A stretch of DNA of 64,000 nucleotides from Eriocheir sinensis (Eukaryota; Arthropoda; Malacostraca; Decapoda; Varunidae), in NCBI RefSeq assembly GCF_024679095.1, contig NW_026111661.1:62001-126000 (forward strand). The letters run 5' to 3'. The translations under genes were made by a program, and so were the position numbers. Under the pieces are notes generated by a model, which saw only the letters and a list, made by a program, of their open reading frames with translations, was not told the origin of the DNA and did not search any database. Shown here one piece after another: positions 1 through 14,769 of this stretch (its first letter is position 1; each line of letters begins with the position of its first letter).

Positions 1-1374
1 TATTTTATTGTGTGTATAAGTATATATGTTGATACAAATTTTATACAAATTCATGTTATTTAATGTGTATTTGTATATATATTTTCATACAAATTTATAT
101 TATTTTAAGTGTATTTTTTCATATATTTCATTACAAATTTACCTTATTTTATGTTTATTTTGTATATTTATTTCATTCAATTTTAAATTATTTTATGTGT
201 AGATTTGTATTTGTATTTAGGTTATTTTATGTGTATTTTGTATATATATTTTCATCAAAAATTTTATTGGTATTTCTTAATTTAATTCGATACGAATTTA
301 GATTATTTCATAGGTATTTTGTATACATATTTTATACTCATTTACATTATCTAATGTGTGTTTTGTATATATATTTTATGCAAATTTATCTAATGTTCAT
401 TTTTGTACATATATTTTTATAGAAATTTGCGTTATTTTATGTATATAGTTTTATATAAATTTACGTTATTTTATGTGCATTTTGTATATTTATATTTATA
501 CAAATACACATTCTTTTATTGGTATATTGTTTATTTACATTTATACGAATTTACATTATTTTATGTGTATTTTGTATACATTTTTTTATACGTATTTACT
601 TAATTTTATGTGTATTTTGTATATGAATTTTAATAGAAATCTACATTATTTAATGTGTATTCGTATATATATTTTGAAACAAATATACATTATTTTATAT
701 GTATTTTGCATATTTATTTCAATACAAATTTACCTTATTGTATGTGCATTTTGTATATTTATTTTTATGCAAGCTCAAATATTTTATGTGTATTTTGGTA
801 TCAATAGTTTTATAAAAAAATGCGTTATTTTATAGGTATTTTGCATCTTAATTTTCATACAAATTTACAATTTTTTATTAATATTCTGTGTATATATTTT
901 GATACGATTTTACATTATTCTATTTGTGTTTTGTATATATATTTTTTATACATATTTACATTATTTAATGTGTATTTTGTATATCTATTTCATACAAATT
1001 TACGTTATTATATGTGTATTTGTTTATATATTTTCTTTCAAATTTACATTATTTTATGTGTATTTTGTATATGTATTTCAATACAAATTAACCTAATTTT
1101 ATGTGTATTTTGTATATTTCTTTTCTGACAAATTTAAATTATTTTTGTGTATTTTTGTATATAGTTTTATACAAATTTAGGTTATTTTACGTACGCATTT
1201 ACATTATTTAATGTGTGTTTTGTATATATATTTTTATCCAAAGTTACTTTATTTTATGTTCATTTTTGGACATATATTTTTATAGAAATTAGCGTTATTT
1301 TATATGTATTTGTATATGTTTTCTCATACAAATTTACATTATTTTATTGATATTTTGTTTATTCTTATAAAAAT
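1..1374 (+). repeat. satellite block 1, forward
   Basis: Forward (T-rich) 45-bp units. Positions 1-862 match 34510-35371 closely, including the opening TATTTTATTGTGTGTATAAG, so the window starts inside a duplicated unit. From about 190 on it also matches 28201-29381, including its right-hand switch point. An inverted copy lies at about 20880-22185. No gene is seen. Confidence 0.85.
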
Positions 1375-1392
1375 ATATATCCCAAAATACAC
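1357..1392. other. forward-to-reverse switch, shared with 29381
   Basis: TTTGTTTATTCTTATAAAAA passes into ATATATATCCCAAAATAC. The partner at 29365-29402 differs by one or two bases. Confidence 0.8.
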
Positions 1393-2745
1393 ATAAAATA
1401 TTTAAATTTGTATTGAAATAAATATACAAAATGCACATACAATAAGGTAAACTTCTATTGAAAGAGATATACAAAAATACATATAAAACAATGTAAAATT
1501 GTTTCAAAATATATATACGAATACACATAAAATAACGTAGATTTCTATTAAAATATATATACAAAATACACATAAAATTAAGTAAATACGTATAAAAAAA
1601 TGTAAACAAAATACACATAAAATAATGTAAATTCGAAACAAAATAAATAAACAAAATACCAATAAAAGAATGTGTATTGGTATAAATATAAATGTACAAA
1701 ATACACATACAAAATAAACAAAATAAGGTAAATTTGTAATGAAATATATGTACAAAATACACATAAAATAATGTAAATTTATATGAAAATATATATATAC
1801 AAATACACATAAAATACCATGAATTTCTATAAAATTATATATTCAAAATAAATATTAAGTAATGTAAATGCGTATAAAAATATATATACAAAGTACATAT
1901 AAAATAATGTAAATTCGTATCAATATAAATCAACAAAATACCAATAAAATAATATATATTTGAATGAAAATAGATTTACAAAATACACATAACATAACTA
2001 AAATTTGTATTGAAATATATACAAAAATACATAAAAATAATTTGAGTTTGTATGAAAATATATATTCAAAATACACATAAAAATAGGTAAATTTCTTTTG
2101 AAATATATATACAAAATACCCATAAAATATTGTAAATTTGTGTCAAAATATATAAACAATTACACATAAATAACTTAAAATAACGTAAATATGTATCAAA
2201 TATATATACAAAAAACACATTAAATAATGTAAATATGTATAAAAAATATATATACAAAACACAAATAAAATAATGTAAAATCGTATCAAAATAAATACAG
2301 AAAATATTAATAAAATAATGTAAATTTGTATGAAAATTAAGATGCAAAATACCCATAAAATAACGCATTTTTTATAAAAATATATATACGAAAAAAAATA
2401 AAATATTTGATTTGTATTAAAATAAATAGATATACAAAATACACATAAAACAAGCTAAATTTGAATTGAAATATATATACAAAATACACAAAATAATGTA
2501 AATTTGTATCAAAATACTTATAGAAATACACATATAATAACGTAAATTTGTATAAAAATATATAAACAAAATACACATTAAATAATGTAAATACGTATAA
2601 AAAAATGTACAAAATACACAAATAATCATGTAATTCGTATCAAAATAAATAGACAAAATACCAATAAAATAATGTAAATTTCTATGAGAAAACATATACA
2701 AAATACACATAAATAACGCAAATATCAATAAAAATATATATAATA
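1375..2745 (-). repeat. satellite block 2, reverse
   Basis: Reverse (A-rich) units. The left part (to about 1990) matches 29382-29950 and 61260-61830, with small internal deletions among the copies. The right part (about 2066-2745) matches 6525-7191 and, in part, 23255-23690 and 30240-31150. It ends at the recurring reverse-to-forward switch near 2745. Confidence 0.85.
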
Positions 2746-2770
2746 TAATATATTTTTATACATATTTAAA
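2725..2770. other. recurring reverse-to-forward switch, copy 1
   Basis: A-rich units turn into T-rich units through TATATATAATATAATATAT, flanked by AATATCAATAAAAA and TTTTTATACATATTTAAAAT. The same join is at 7168-7215, 31128-31172 and 39982-40026, and inverted at 32640-32685. Confidence 0.85.
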
Positions 2771-2902
2771 ATATTTAATGTATATTTTGTATATATATTT
2801 TATCCAAATTTACGTTATTTTATATGTATTTGTTTATATATTTTCATACAAATTTACATTATTTTATTTACATTATTTAATGTATATCTTGCATATATAT
2901 TT

Positions 2903-2945
2903 TATACAAAAATATATAAAATAAAGAAAATATATATATTTCTAT
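2903..2945 (-). repeat. micro-inverted patch inside a forward block
   Basis: Within forward units, about 35 bp (AAAATATATAAAATAAAGAA and following) reads like a reverse monomer fragment. It is shared exactly with 7349-7391 but is absent from the related copies at 31260 and 40110. Confidence 0.6.
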
Positions 2946-3674
2946 TCAAATTTAGCTTATTTTATGTGTATTTTGTATATCTATTTATTTTAATACAAAA
3001 TCAAATATTTTATGTTTTTCGTATATATATTTACATTATTTAATGTGTATCTTCCATACATATTTTATAGAATTTTATTATCTATTATCTATTTTCATAC
3101 AAATGCACATTCTTTTCATGATATTTTGTTTATTTATTTTGACACGAATTTACATTATTTGATATGTATTTTGTATATATATTTTTATACGTATTTACAT
3201 AATTTCATATGTATTTTGTATATATATTTCTATAGAAATCTACTTTATTTTATGTGTATTCGTATATATTTTGAAACAAATTTACATTGTTTTATATGTA
3301 TTTTTGAATATCTCTTTCAATATAAATTTACCTTACTGTATATGCATTTTGTATATTTATATCAATACAAATTTAAATATTTTATGTGTATTTTGGTAAA
3401 TATATTTATAAAAAAATGCGATAATTTTTGGGTATTTTGTATCTTTATTTTCGTACAAATTTACATTAATTTATTGAAATTCTGTGTATTTATTTTCATA
3501 CGATTTTACATTATTCTATTTGTTTTTTGTATATATATATTTTTATACAAATTTACATTATTTAATGTGTATCTTGCATATATATTTTATACAAATTTAC
3601 GTTATTTTAAGTGTATTTGTTTATATATTTTCATTCAAATTTACTTTATTTGATGTGTATTTTGTATATATTTT

Positions 3675-6513
3675 GAAACAAACTTACATTGTTTTATATG
3701 TATTTTTGCATATCTCTTTCAATACAAATTTACCTTTTTGTATGTGCATTTTGTATATTTATTTCAATGCAAATTTAAATATTTTATGTGTATTTTGGTA
3801 TATATATTTTTATAAGAAATGCGCTATTTTATGGGAATTTTGCATTTTTATTTTCATACAAATTTACATTATTTTTTTAATAATCGGTGTATTTATTTTG
3901 ATACGATGTTACATTATTCTATTTGTTTTGTATATATTTTATACATATTTACATTATTTAATGTGTATCTTGCATATATATTTTATACAAATTTATTATC
4001 TATTATCTTTTTATAAATACACATTCTTTTCATGATATTTTTTATTTATTTTTACTCGAATTTACTTTATTTAATTTGTATTTTGTATATATTTTTATAC
4101 GTATTTACATAATTTCATATGTATTTTGTATATATATTTTCAGAAATCTACTTTATTTTATGTATTCGTATATATATTTTGAAACAAATTTACATAATTT
4201 TATATGTATTTTGAATATCTCTTTAATACAAATTTACCTTACTGTATATGCATTTTGTATATTTATTTCAATACAAATTTAAATATTTTATGAGTATTTT
4301 GGTATATATATTTTTTTTAAAAATGCGATAATTTTTATGAATTTTGCATCTTTATTTTCATACAAATTTACATTATTTTATTGATATTCTGTGTATTTAT
4401 TTTGATACGATTTTACATTATTCTATTTGTTTTTTGTATATATTTTTTTATACACATTTACATTATTTAATGTGTATCTTGCATATATATTTTATACAAA
4501 TTTACGTTATTTTAACTGTATTTGTTTTATATTTTCATTCAAATTTACATTTATTTTAATTGAAATTACATTATTTTATGTATATTTTGTATACATTTTA
4601 TACGTATTTACTTAATTTTTGTATGTGTATATTGAATATATTTTTATAGAAATCTACGTTTTTGTATTTATTTGTATATATATTTGAAACAAATTTACAT
4701 TGTTTTATATGTATTTTTTAATATCTCTTTCAATAAAAATTTACATTATTTTTTTTTCATTTTGTATATTTATTTAAATGCAAATTTAAATATTTAATGT
4801 ATATTTTGGTATATATATTTTATAAGAAATGCTATATTTTATGGGAATTTTGCATTTTTATTTTCATACAAATTTACATTATTTTATTAATATTCGGTGT
4901 ATTTATTTTGATACGATGTTACATTATTCTATTCTTTTTTTGTATATACTTTTTTATACATATTTACATTATTTAATGTGTATCTTGTATATATATATTT
5001 TATACAAATTTATTATCTATTATCTATTTTCATACAAATACACATTTTTTTTATGATATTTTGTTTATTTATTTTGACACGAATTTACATTATTTGATAT
5101 GTATTTTGTATATATATTTTTATACGTATTTACATAATTTCATATGTATTTTGTATATATATTTCTATAGAAATCTACTTTATTTTATGTGTATTCGTAT
5201 ATATATTTTGAAACAAATTTACATTGTTTTATATGTATTTTGCATATCTATTTCAATACAAATTTACCTTACTTTATATGCATTTTGTATATTTATTTCA
5301 ATACATATTTAAATATTTTATGTATTTTGGTATATATATTTAAAAAATGATAATTTTTATGAATTTTGCATCTTTATTTTCATAGAAATTTACATTATTT
5401 TATTGATATTCTGTGTATTTATTTTGATACGATTTTACATTATTCTATTTGTTTTTTGGATATATATTTTTTTATACATATTTACATTATTTAATGTGTA
5501 TCTTGCATATATTTTATAAAAATTTACGTTATTTTAAGTGTATTTGTTTATATATTTTCATTCAAATTTACATTATTTTATGTGTATTTTGTATATGTAT
5601 TTCAATACAAATTTTCCTAATTTTATGTGTATTTTGTATATTTTTCTGACAAATTTAAATTATTTTTGTGTATTTTTATATAGTTTTATACAAATTTAGG
5701 TTATTTTATGTACGCATTTACATTATTTAATGTGTGTTTTGTATATATATTTTTGCAAATTTACTTTATTTTATGTGTATTTTGGACATATTTTATAGAA
5801 ATTTATGTTATTTGTATATGTTTTCTCATACAAATTTACATTATTTTATTGATATTTTTTTATTTATTTTAATACGAAATACATTATTCTATATGTATTT
5901 ATATTATTTTAATGTATTTATATTACTTAATGTGTATTTTATTATATATATTTTTTAAACAAATGCACATTATTATATGTATTTGCATAAATATTTTGAT
6001 ACAAATTTACATTATTTTATGTATTTTGTATTAATTTTTAATACATGTTACATTATTTTATATGTATTTTGTATATATTTTTATACAAATTTAATTATTT
6101 TGTGTATTTTTGTATATATTTATACAAATTTACGATATTTTATGTATTTGTATATTTATATTTTTACAAATACACATTCTTTACTGATATTTTGTTTATT
6201 TATTTTGATACGATTTTTATGTATTTTTTGTATTCATTTTTATACGTATTTACATAATTTTATGTGTATTTTGTATATATTTTTATACAAATATTACGTT
6301 ATTTTATATGTATTCGTATATATATTTTGAAACAAATTTACATTATAATGTATTTTGCATATCTATTTCAATACAAATTTACAAATTTACTATATTTTAT
6401 GTGTTTGTATATATATTTTTACAAATTTACGTTATTTTATGTATTTGTATATATATTTTCAAACAAATTTACATTATTTTATTGTATTTTGTATATTTAT
6501 TTTGATACAAATG
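3675..6513 (+). repeat. 2.7-2.9 kb super-unit, copy a
   Basis: Marker monomer spacings of 506, 505, 524 and 1119 bp followed by the forward-to-reverse switch. It carries the fused join TTTACAAATTTACTATATTT near 6377, which copies b and d also show as CTTGCAAATTTACTATATTT. Most degraded of the four copies. Confidence 0.75.
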
Positions 6514-7191
6514 AAAATATATATTCAAAATACACATAAAATAAGGTAAATTTCTTTTGAAATATATATACAAAATACCCATAAAATATAGTAAAATTTT
6601 GTCAAAATATATAAACAAATACACATAAAATAAATTAAAAATGTATGAAAAATATACAAAAAACACATTAAATAATGTAAGTATGTATAAAAAATATATA
6701 TAAAAAACACAAATAAAATAATGTAAAATCGTATCAAAATAAATACAGAAAATATTAATAAAATAATGTAAATTTGTATGAAAATTAATATGCAAAATAC
6801 CCATAAAATAACGCATTTTTTATAAAAATATATATACGAAAAAACATAAAATATTTGATTTGTATTAAAATAAATAGATATACAAAATACACATAAAACA
6901 AGCTAAATTTGAATTGAAATATATATAAAAATACACAAAATAATGTAAATTTGTATCAAAATACTTATAGAAATACACATATAATAACGTAAATTTGTAT
7001 AAAAATATATAAACAAAATACACATTAAATAATGTAAATACGTATAAAAAATGTACAAAATACACAAATAATCATGTAATTCGTATCAAAATAAATAGAC
7101 AAAATACCAATAAAATAATGTAAATTTCTATGAGAAAACATATACAAAATACACATAAATAACGCAAATATCAATAAAAATATATATAATA
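6514..7191 (-). repeat. satellite block 4, reverse
   Basis: Reverse units almost identical to about 2070-2745 (offset about 4446). Differences are mainly short indels, for example in the segment after 6640. It ends at the same reverse-to-forward switch as block 2. Confidence 0.85.
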
Positions 7192-7215
7192 TAATATATT
7201 TTTATACATATTTAA
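7168..7215. other. recurring reverse-to-forward switch, copy 2
   Basis: Same bases on both sides as at 2745; shares with that copy the unusual ~35-bp patch about 160 bp downstream. Confidence 0.85.
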
Positions 7216-10200
7216 AATATTTAATGTATATTTTGTATATATATTTTATCCAAATTTACGTTATTTTATATGTATTTGTTTATATATTTTCATACAAATT
7301 TACATTATTTTATTTACATTATTTAATGTATATCTTGCATATATATTTTATACAAAAATATATAAAATAAAGAAAATATATATATTTCTATTCAAATTTA
7401 GCTTATTTTATGTGTATTTTGTATATCTATTTATTTTAATACAAAATCAAATATTTTATGTTTTTCGTATATATATTTACATTATTTAATGTGTATCTTG
7501 CATACATATTTTATAGAATTTTATTATCTATTATCTATTTTCATACAAATGCACATTCTTTTCATGATATTTTGTTTATTTATTTTGACACGAATTTACA
7601 TTATTTGATATGTATTTTGTATATATATTTTTATACGTATTTACATAATTTCATATGTATTTTGTATATATATTTCTATAGAAATCTACTTTATTTTATG
7701 TGTATTCGTATATATATTTTGAAACAAATTTACATTGTTTTATATGTATTTTTGAATATCTCTTTCAGTATAAATTTACCTTACTGTATATGCATTTTGT
7801 ATATTTATATCAATACAAATTTAAATATTTTATGTGTATTTTGGTAAATATATTTAAAAAAATGCGATAATTTTTGGGTATTTTGTATCTTTATTTTCAT
7901 ACAAATTTACATTAATTTATTGAAATTCTGTGTATTTATTTTCATACGATTTTACATTATTCTATTTGTTTTTTGTATATATATATTTTTATACAAATTT
8001 ACATTATTTAATGTGTATCTTGCATATATATTTTATACAAATTTACGTTATTTTAAGTGTATTTGTTTATATATTTTCATTCAAATTTACATTATTTGAT
8101 GTGTATTTTGTATATGTATTTCAATACAAATTTACCTAATTTTATGTGTATTTTGTATATTTCTTTTCAAACAAATTCAAATTATTTTTGTGTATTTTTG
8201 TATATAGTTTTATACAAATTTAGGTTATTTTATGTACGCATTGACATTATTTAGTGTGTGTTTTTTGCATATCTCTTTCAATACAAATTTACCTTATTGT
8301 ATGTGCATTTTGTATATTTAATTCAATACAAATTTAAATATTTTATGTGTATTGTGGTATATATATTTTTATAAGAATTGCGCTATTTATGGGAATTTTG
8401 CATCTTTATTTTCATACAAATTTACATTATTTTATTAATATTCGGTGTATTTATTTTGATACGAATTTACATTATTCTATTTGTTTTTTGTATATATTTT
8501 TTATACATATTTACATTATTTAATGAGTATCTTGCATATATATTTTATACAAATTTATTATCTATTATCTTTTTTTATACAAATACACATTCTTTTCATG
8601 ATATTTTTTTATTTATTTTGACACGAATTTACATTATTTGATATGTATTTTGTATATATATTTTTATACGTATTTACATAATTTCATATGTATTTTGTAT
8701 ATATATTTCTATAGAAATCTACTTTATTTTATGTGTATTCGTATATATATTTTGAAACAAATTTACATAATTTTATATGTATTTTTGAATATCTCTTTTA
8801 ATACAAATTTACCTTACTGTATATGCATTTTGTATATTTATTTCAATACAAATTTAAATATTTTATGAGTATTTTGGTATATATATTTTTTAAAAAATGC
8901 GATAATTTTTGGGAATTTTGCATCTTTATTTTCATACAAATTTACATTATTTTATTGATATTCTGTGTATTTATTTTGATACGATTTTACATTATTCTAT
9001 TTGTTTTTTGTATATATTTTTTTATACACATTTACATTATATAATGTGTATCTTGCATATATATTTTATACAAATTTACGTTATTTTAACTGTATTTGTT
9101 TTTATATTTTCATTCAAATTTACATTTATTTTAATTCGAAGTTACATTATTTTATGTATATTTTGTATACAATTTTTTATACGTATTTACTTAATTTTAT
9201 GTGTAGATTGAATATATTTTTATAGAAATCTACGTTTTTTTATTTCGTATATATATTTTGAAACAAACTTACATTGTTTTATATGTATTTTTGCATATCT
9301 CTTTCAATACAAATTTACCTTTTTGTATGTGCATTTTGTATATTTATTTCAATGCAAATTTAAATATTTTATGTGTATTTTGGTATATATATTTTTATAA
9401 GAAATGCGCTATTTTATGGGAATTTTGCATTTTTATTTTCATACAAATTTACATTATTTTTTTAATAATCGGTGTATTTATTTTGATACGATGTTACATT
9501 ATTCTATTTGTTTTTTGTATATACTTTTATATACATATTTACATTATTTAATGTGTATCTTGCATATATATTTTATACAAATTTATTATCTATTATCTAT
9601 TTGCATACAAATACACATTCTTTTCATGATATTTTGTTTATTTATTTTGACACGAATTTACATTATTTGATAAGTATTTTGTATATATATTTTTATACGT
9701 ATTTACATAATTTCATATGTATTTTGTATATATATTTCTATAGAAATCTACTTTATTTTATGTGTATTCGTATATATATTTTGAAACAAATTTACATTGT
9801 TTTATATGTATTTTTGAATATCTCTTTTAATACAAATTTACCTTACTGTATATGCATTTTGTATATTTATTTCAATACATATTTAAATATTTTATGTGTA
9901 TTTTGGTATATATATTTTTTTTAAAAATGCGATAATTTTTTATGAATTTTGCATCTTTATTTTCATACAAATTTACATTATTTTATTGATATTCTGTGTA
10001 TTTTTTTTGATACGATTTTACATTATTCTATTTGTTTTTTGAATATATTTTTTTTTTATACACATTTACTTTATTTAATGTGTATCTTGCATATATATTT
10101 TACTCAAATTTACGTTATTTTAAGTGTATTTGTTTTTATATTTTCATTCAAATTTACCTTTATTTTAATTCGAAATTACATTATTTTATGTGTATTTTGT

Positions 10201-12177
10201 ATACAATTTTTTATACGTATTTACTTAATTTTTTGTGTATTTTGTATATATATATTTTTTATAGAAATCTACGTTTTTGTATTTGTATTTGTATTTATAT
10301 TTTGAAACAAATTTACATTGTTTTATGTGTATTTTTGCATATCTCTTTCAATACAAATTTACCTTATTTTATGTGCATTTTGTATATTTATTTCAATGCA
10401 AATTTAAATATTTTATGTGTATTTTGGTATATATATTTTTATAAGAAATGCGCTATTTTATGGGAATTTTGCATCTTTATTTTCATACAAATTTACATTA
10501 TTTTATTAATATTCGGTGTATTTATTTTAATACGATGTTACATTATTCTATTTGTTTTTTGTATATACTTTTTTATACATATTTACATTATTTAATGTGT
10601 ATCTTGCATATATATTTTATATAAATTTATTATCTATTATCTATTTTCATACAAATGCACATTCTTTTCATGATATTTTGTTTATTTATTTTGACACGAA
10701 TTTACATTATTTGATATGTATTTTGTATATATATTTTTATACGTATTTACATAATTTCATATGTATTTTGTATATATATTTCTATAGAAATCTACTTTAT
10801 TTTATGTGTATTCGTATATATATTTTGAAACAAATTTACATTAATTTATATGTATTTTTGCATATCTCTTTCAATACAAATTTACCTTACTGTATATGCA
10901 TTTTGTATATTTATTTCAATACAAATTTAAATATTTTATGTGTATTTTGGTAAATATATTTAAAAAAAATGCGATAATTTTTGGGAATTTTGTATCTTTA
11001 TTTTCATACAAATTTACATTATTTTATTGATATTCTGTGTATTTATTTTCATACGATTTTACATTATTCTATTTGTTTTTTGTATATATATTTTTTATAC
11101 ATATTTACATTATTTAATGTGTATCTTGCATATATATTTCATACAAATTTACGTTATTTTAAGTGTATTTGTTTATATATTTTCATTCAAATTTACATTA
11201 TTTGATGTGTATTTTGTATATGTATTTCAATACAAATTTACCTAATTTTATGTGTATTTTGTATATTTCTTTTCAAACAAATTTAAATTATTTTTGTGTA
11301 TTTTTGTATATAGTTTTATACAAATTTAGGTTATTTTATGTACGCATTGACATTATTTAGTGTGTGTTTTGTATATATATTTTTTTGCAAATTTACTTTA
11401 TTGTATGTGCATTTTTGTTCATATATTTTTATAGAAATTTGCGTTATTTGTATATGTTTTCTCATACAAATTTTCATTATTTTATTGCTATTTTTTTTAT
11501 TTATTTTGATACGAATTACATGATTATATATGTATTTTGTACATATTTTTTATACGTATTTATATTACTTAATGTGTATTTTGTTTATATATTTTTAAAC
11601 AAATCTACGTTATTATATGTATTTGTATAAATATTTTGATACAGATTTACATTATTTTATGTATTTTGTATGTACATTTCAATTCACATTTAGCTTATTT
11701 TAGCTGTATTTTGTATATATATTTTCATACAAATTTAATTACTTCTGTGTATTTTTGTATATAGTTTTATACAAATTTACGATATTTTATGTGTATTTTG
11801 TATATTTATATTTTTACAGATACACATTCTTTTACTGGTATTTTGTTTATTTATTTTGATACGATTTTTATGTATTTTTTGTATTCATTTTTTTTATACG
11901 TATTTACTTCATTTTATGTGTATTTTGTATATATTTTTATAGAAATCTACGTTATTTTATATGTATTCGTATATATATTTTGAAACAAATTAACATTGTT
12001 TTATATGTATTTTGCATATCTATTTCAATACAAACTTGCAAATTTACTATATTTTATGTGCATTTTTGTACATATATTTTTTTAGAAATTTGCGTTATTT
12101 TATGTGTATTTGTATATGTTTTCTCAAACAAATTTACATTATTTTATTGCTATTTTGTTTATTTATTTTGATACAAA
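7192..12177 (+). repeat. satellite block 5, forward, clearest higher-order array
   Basis: The longest well-ordered forward array in the first half. The TTTTGAAACA marker monomer has its G at 7721, 8754, 9260, 9783, 10304, 10827 and 11982, giving spacings of 1033, 506, 523, 521, 523 and 1155 bp. Two half-units alternate: one passes through a TTATTATCTATTATCTATTT variant, the other through TTTATTTTAATTCGAA. Related arrays are at 3675-6513, 35771-38640 and 42779-47692. Confidence 0.85.
9260..12177 (+). repeat. 2.7-2.9 kb super-unit, copy b
   Basis: Marker spacings 523, 521, 523 and 1155 bp, then the fused join CTTGCAAATTTACTATATTT near 12034 and the forward-to-reverse switch. Confidence 0.8.
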
Positions 12178-12200
12178 TGAAAATAGATATACAAAATATA
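12160..12200. other. recurring forward-to-reverse switch, copy 1
   Basis: TTTATTTTGATACAAATGAA leads into AAATAGATATACAAAATATA. The same join is at 27478-27515 and 47675-47715, with inverted copies at 16695-16735 and 58597-58637; 6495-6530 is a near relative. Confidence 0.85.
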
Positions 12201-13599
12201 CATAAAATAAACTAAATTTGTATTGAAATATATATACAAAATACATAAAATAATGTAAATTTGTATCAAAATATTTTAACAGATGCGCATAAAATAAAGT
12301 AAATTTGTTTTAAAATATACAAAATACACATTAAATAATGTAAATATGTATAAAAAAATATATACAAAACACAAATAGAATAATGTAAAATCGTATCAAA
12401 AAAAATACAAAGAATATTAATAAAACAATGTAAATTTGTATGAAAATAAAGATGCAAAATACCCATTAAATAACGCATTTTTTATAAAAATATATATACC
12501 AAAATACACATGAAAAAATTAATTTCTATTAAAATAAATAAACAAAATACATATACAATAAGGTAAATCTGTATTGAAATAGATATGCAAAATACATATA
12601 AAACAATGTAAATTTGTTTCAAAATAAATATACGAATACACATAAAATAACGTAGATTTGTATAAAAATACAAAATACACATAAAATGAAGTAAATACGT
12701 ATAAGAAAATGTATACAAAATACACATAAAATAATGTAAATTCGTATCAAAATAAATAAACAAAATACCAATAAAAGAATGTGTATTTGTATAAATATAA
12801 ATATACAAAATACACATTAAATTACGTAAATTTGTATAAAACTATATACAAAAATACACACAAGTAATTAAATTCGTATGAAAATAGATATACAAGATAC
12901 AGATAAAATAAGCTAAATTTGAATTGAAATGTATATACAAAATACATAAAATAATGTAGATTTGTATCAAAATATTTATAAAAATACCCATAAAATAACG
13001 CATTTTTTTTATTTTTAAAAATATATATACCAAAGTACACATAAAAAAAAATTGTATTAAAATAAATATACAAAAAACACATACAATAAGGTAAATTTGT
13101 ATTGAAATAGTTATGCAAAATACATATAAAACAATGTAAATTTGTTTCAAAATATATATACGAATACACATAAAATAACGTAGATTTCTATAAAAATATA
13201 TATACAAAATACACATTAAATGAAGTAAATACGTATAAAAAAATGTATTCAAAATACACATAAAATAATGTAAATTCGTATCAAAATAAATATACAAAAT
13301 ACCAATAAAAGAATGTGTATTTGTATAAATATAAATATACAAAATACACATAAAATAACGTAAATTAATATAAAACTATATACAAAAATACACAGAAGTA
13401 TTTTAATTTATATGAAAATAGATATACAAAATAAGGTAAATTCGTTTCAAATTCAATAAACAAAATTCAGATAAAAGAACGTATATTTGTAGAAAAAATA
13501 AATATACAAAATACATTAAATAACGAAAATTTGTATGAAAATATATAAAAAATAAAAATAATTTCAATTTGTATGAAAATAAATATACAAAATACACAT
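12178..13599 (-). repeat. satellite block 6, reverse
   Basis: Reverse units that match 47692-48990. The copy here holds about 125-135 bp (around 12530-12660, about three monomers) that is missing at 48040 in the other copy. It ends in the near-perfect palindromic switch at 13599. Confidence 0.85.
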
Positions 13600-13625
13600 G
13601 TATTTTGTATATCTATTTTCACACA
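13574..13625. other. near-perfect palindromic switch, copy 1
   Basis: ATACAAAATACA and TGTATTTTGTAT are perfect 12-bp arms around a CA spacer at about 13599. Allowing two mismatches the arms reach 26 bp each. The duplicate is at 48964-49016. Confidence 0.9.
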
Positions 13626-13691
13626 AATTTAATTGCTTTAGTGTTTTTTGAACATAGTTTTATATAAATTTACGTTATTTTATTTGTATTT

Positions 13692-13851
<160 letters not shown>

Positions 13852-14628
13852 ATACAAATTCTTTTATTAGTATTTTGTTTATTTATTTTGATACGAGTTT
13901 ACATTATTTTATGTGTATTTTGTATACCTTTTCTTATACGTATTTACCTCATTTTATGTGTATTTTGTATATTTATTTTCATAGAAATCTACGTTATTTT
14001 ATGTGTATTCGTATATATATTTTTTTAAAAATTTACATGGTTTTATATGTATTCTGCATATCTATTTCAATACAAATTTACCTTATTGTATGTGCATTTT
14101 GTATATTTATTTTAATACAAATTCAAATATTTTATGTGAGTCTTGGTATAAATATTTTTATAAAAAATGCGTTATTTTATGGGTATTTTGCGTTTTAATT
14201 TTCATACAAATTTACATTATTTTATTAATATTCTGTGTATTTATTTTGATACGATTTTATATTATTCTATTTGTGTTTTGTATATATTCTTTTATACATA
14301 TTTATATTATTTAATGAGTATTTTTTATATATATTTTATACAAATTTACGTTTTTTTAAGTGTATTTGTTTATATATTTTCATTCAAATTTACATTATTT
14401 TATGTGTATTTTGTAAATGTATTTCAATACAAATTTACCTAATTTTATGTGTATTTTGTATATTTATTTTCATACAAATTAAAATAATTTTGTGTATTTT
14501 TGTATATAGTTTTATACAAATTTAGGTGATTTTATGTGTATATTGTATATCTATTTTCATACAAATACACATTCTTTTATTGATATTTTGTTTATTTACT
14601 TTGACTCGAATTTACATTATTTAATGTG

Positions 14629-14769
<141 letters not shown>

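Larger units (their letters stand above)
2746..6513 (+). repeat. satellite block 3, forward
   Basis: Forward units. Positions 2746 to about 3665 are a close copy of 7191-8110. At about 3668 the sequence jumps to match 9250 onward, as if about 1.1 kb had been lost relative to block 5. The TTTTGAAACA marker occurs with its G at 3273, 3675, 4181, 4686, 5210 and 6329. The last 800 bp contains many small deletions compared with 11400-12170, so this looks the most eroded of the super-unit copies. Confidence 0.85.
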
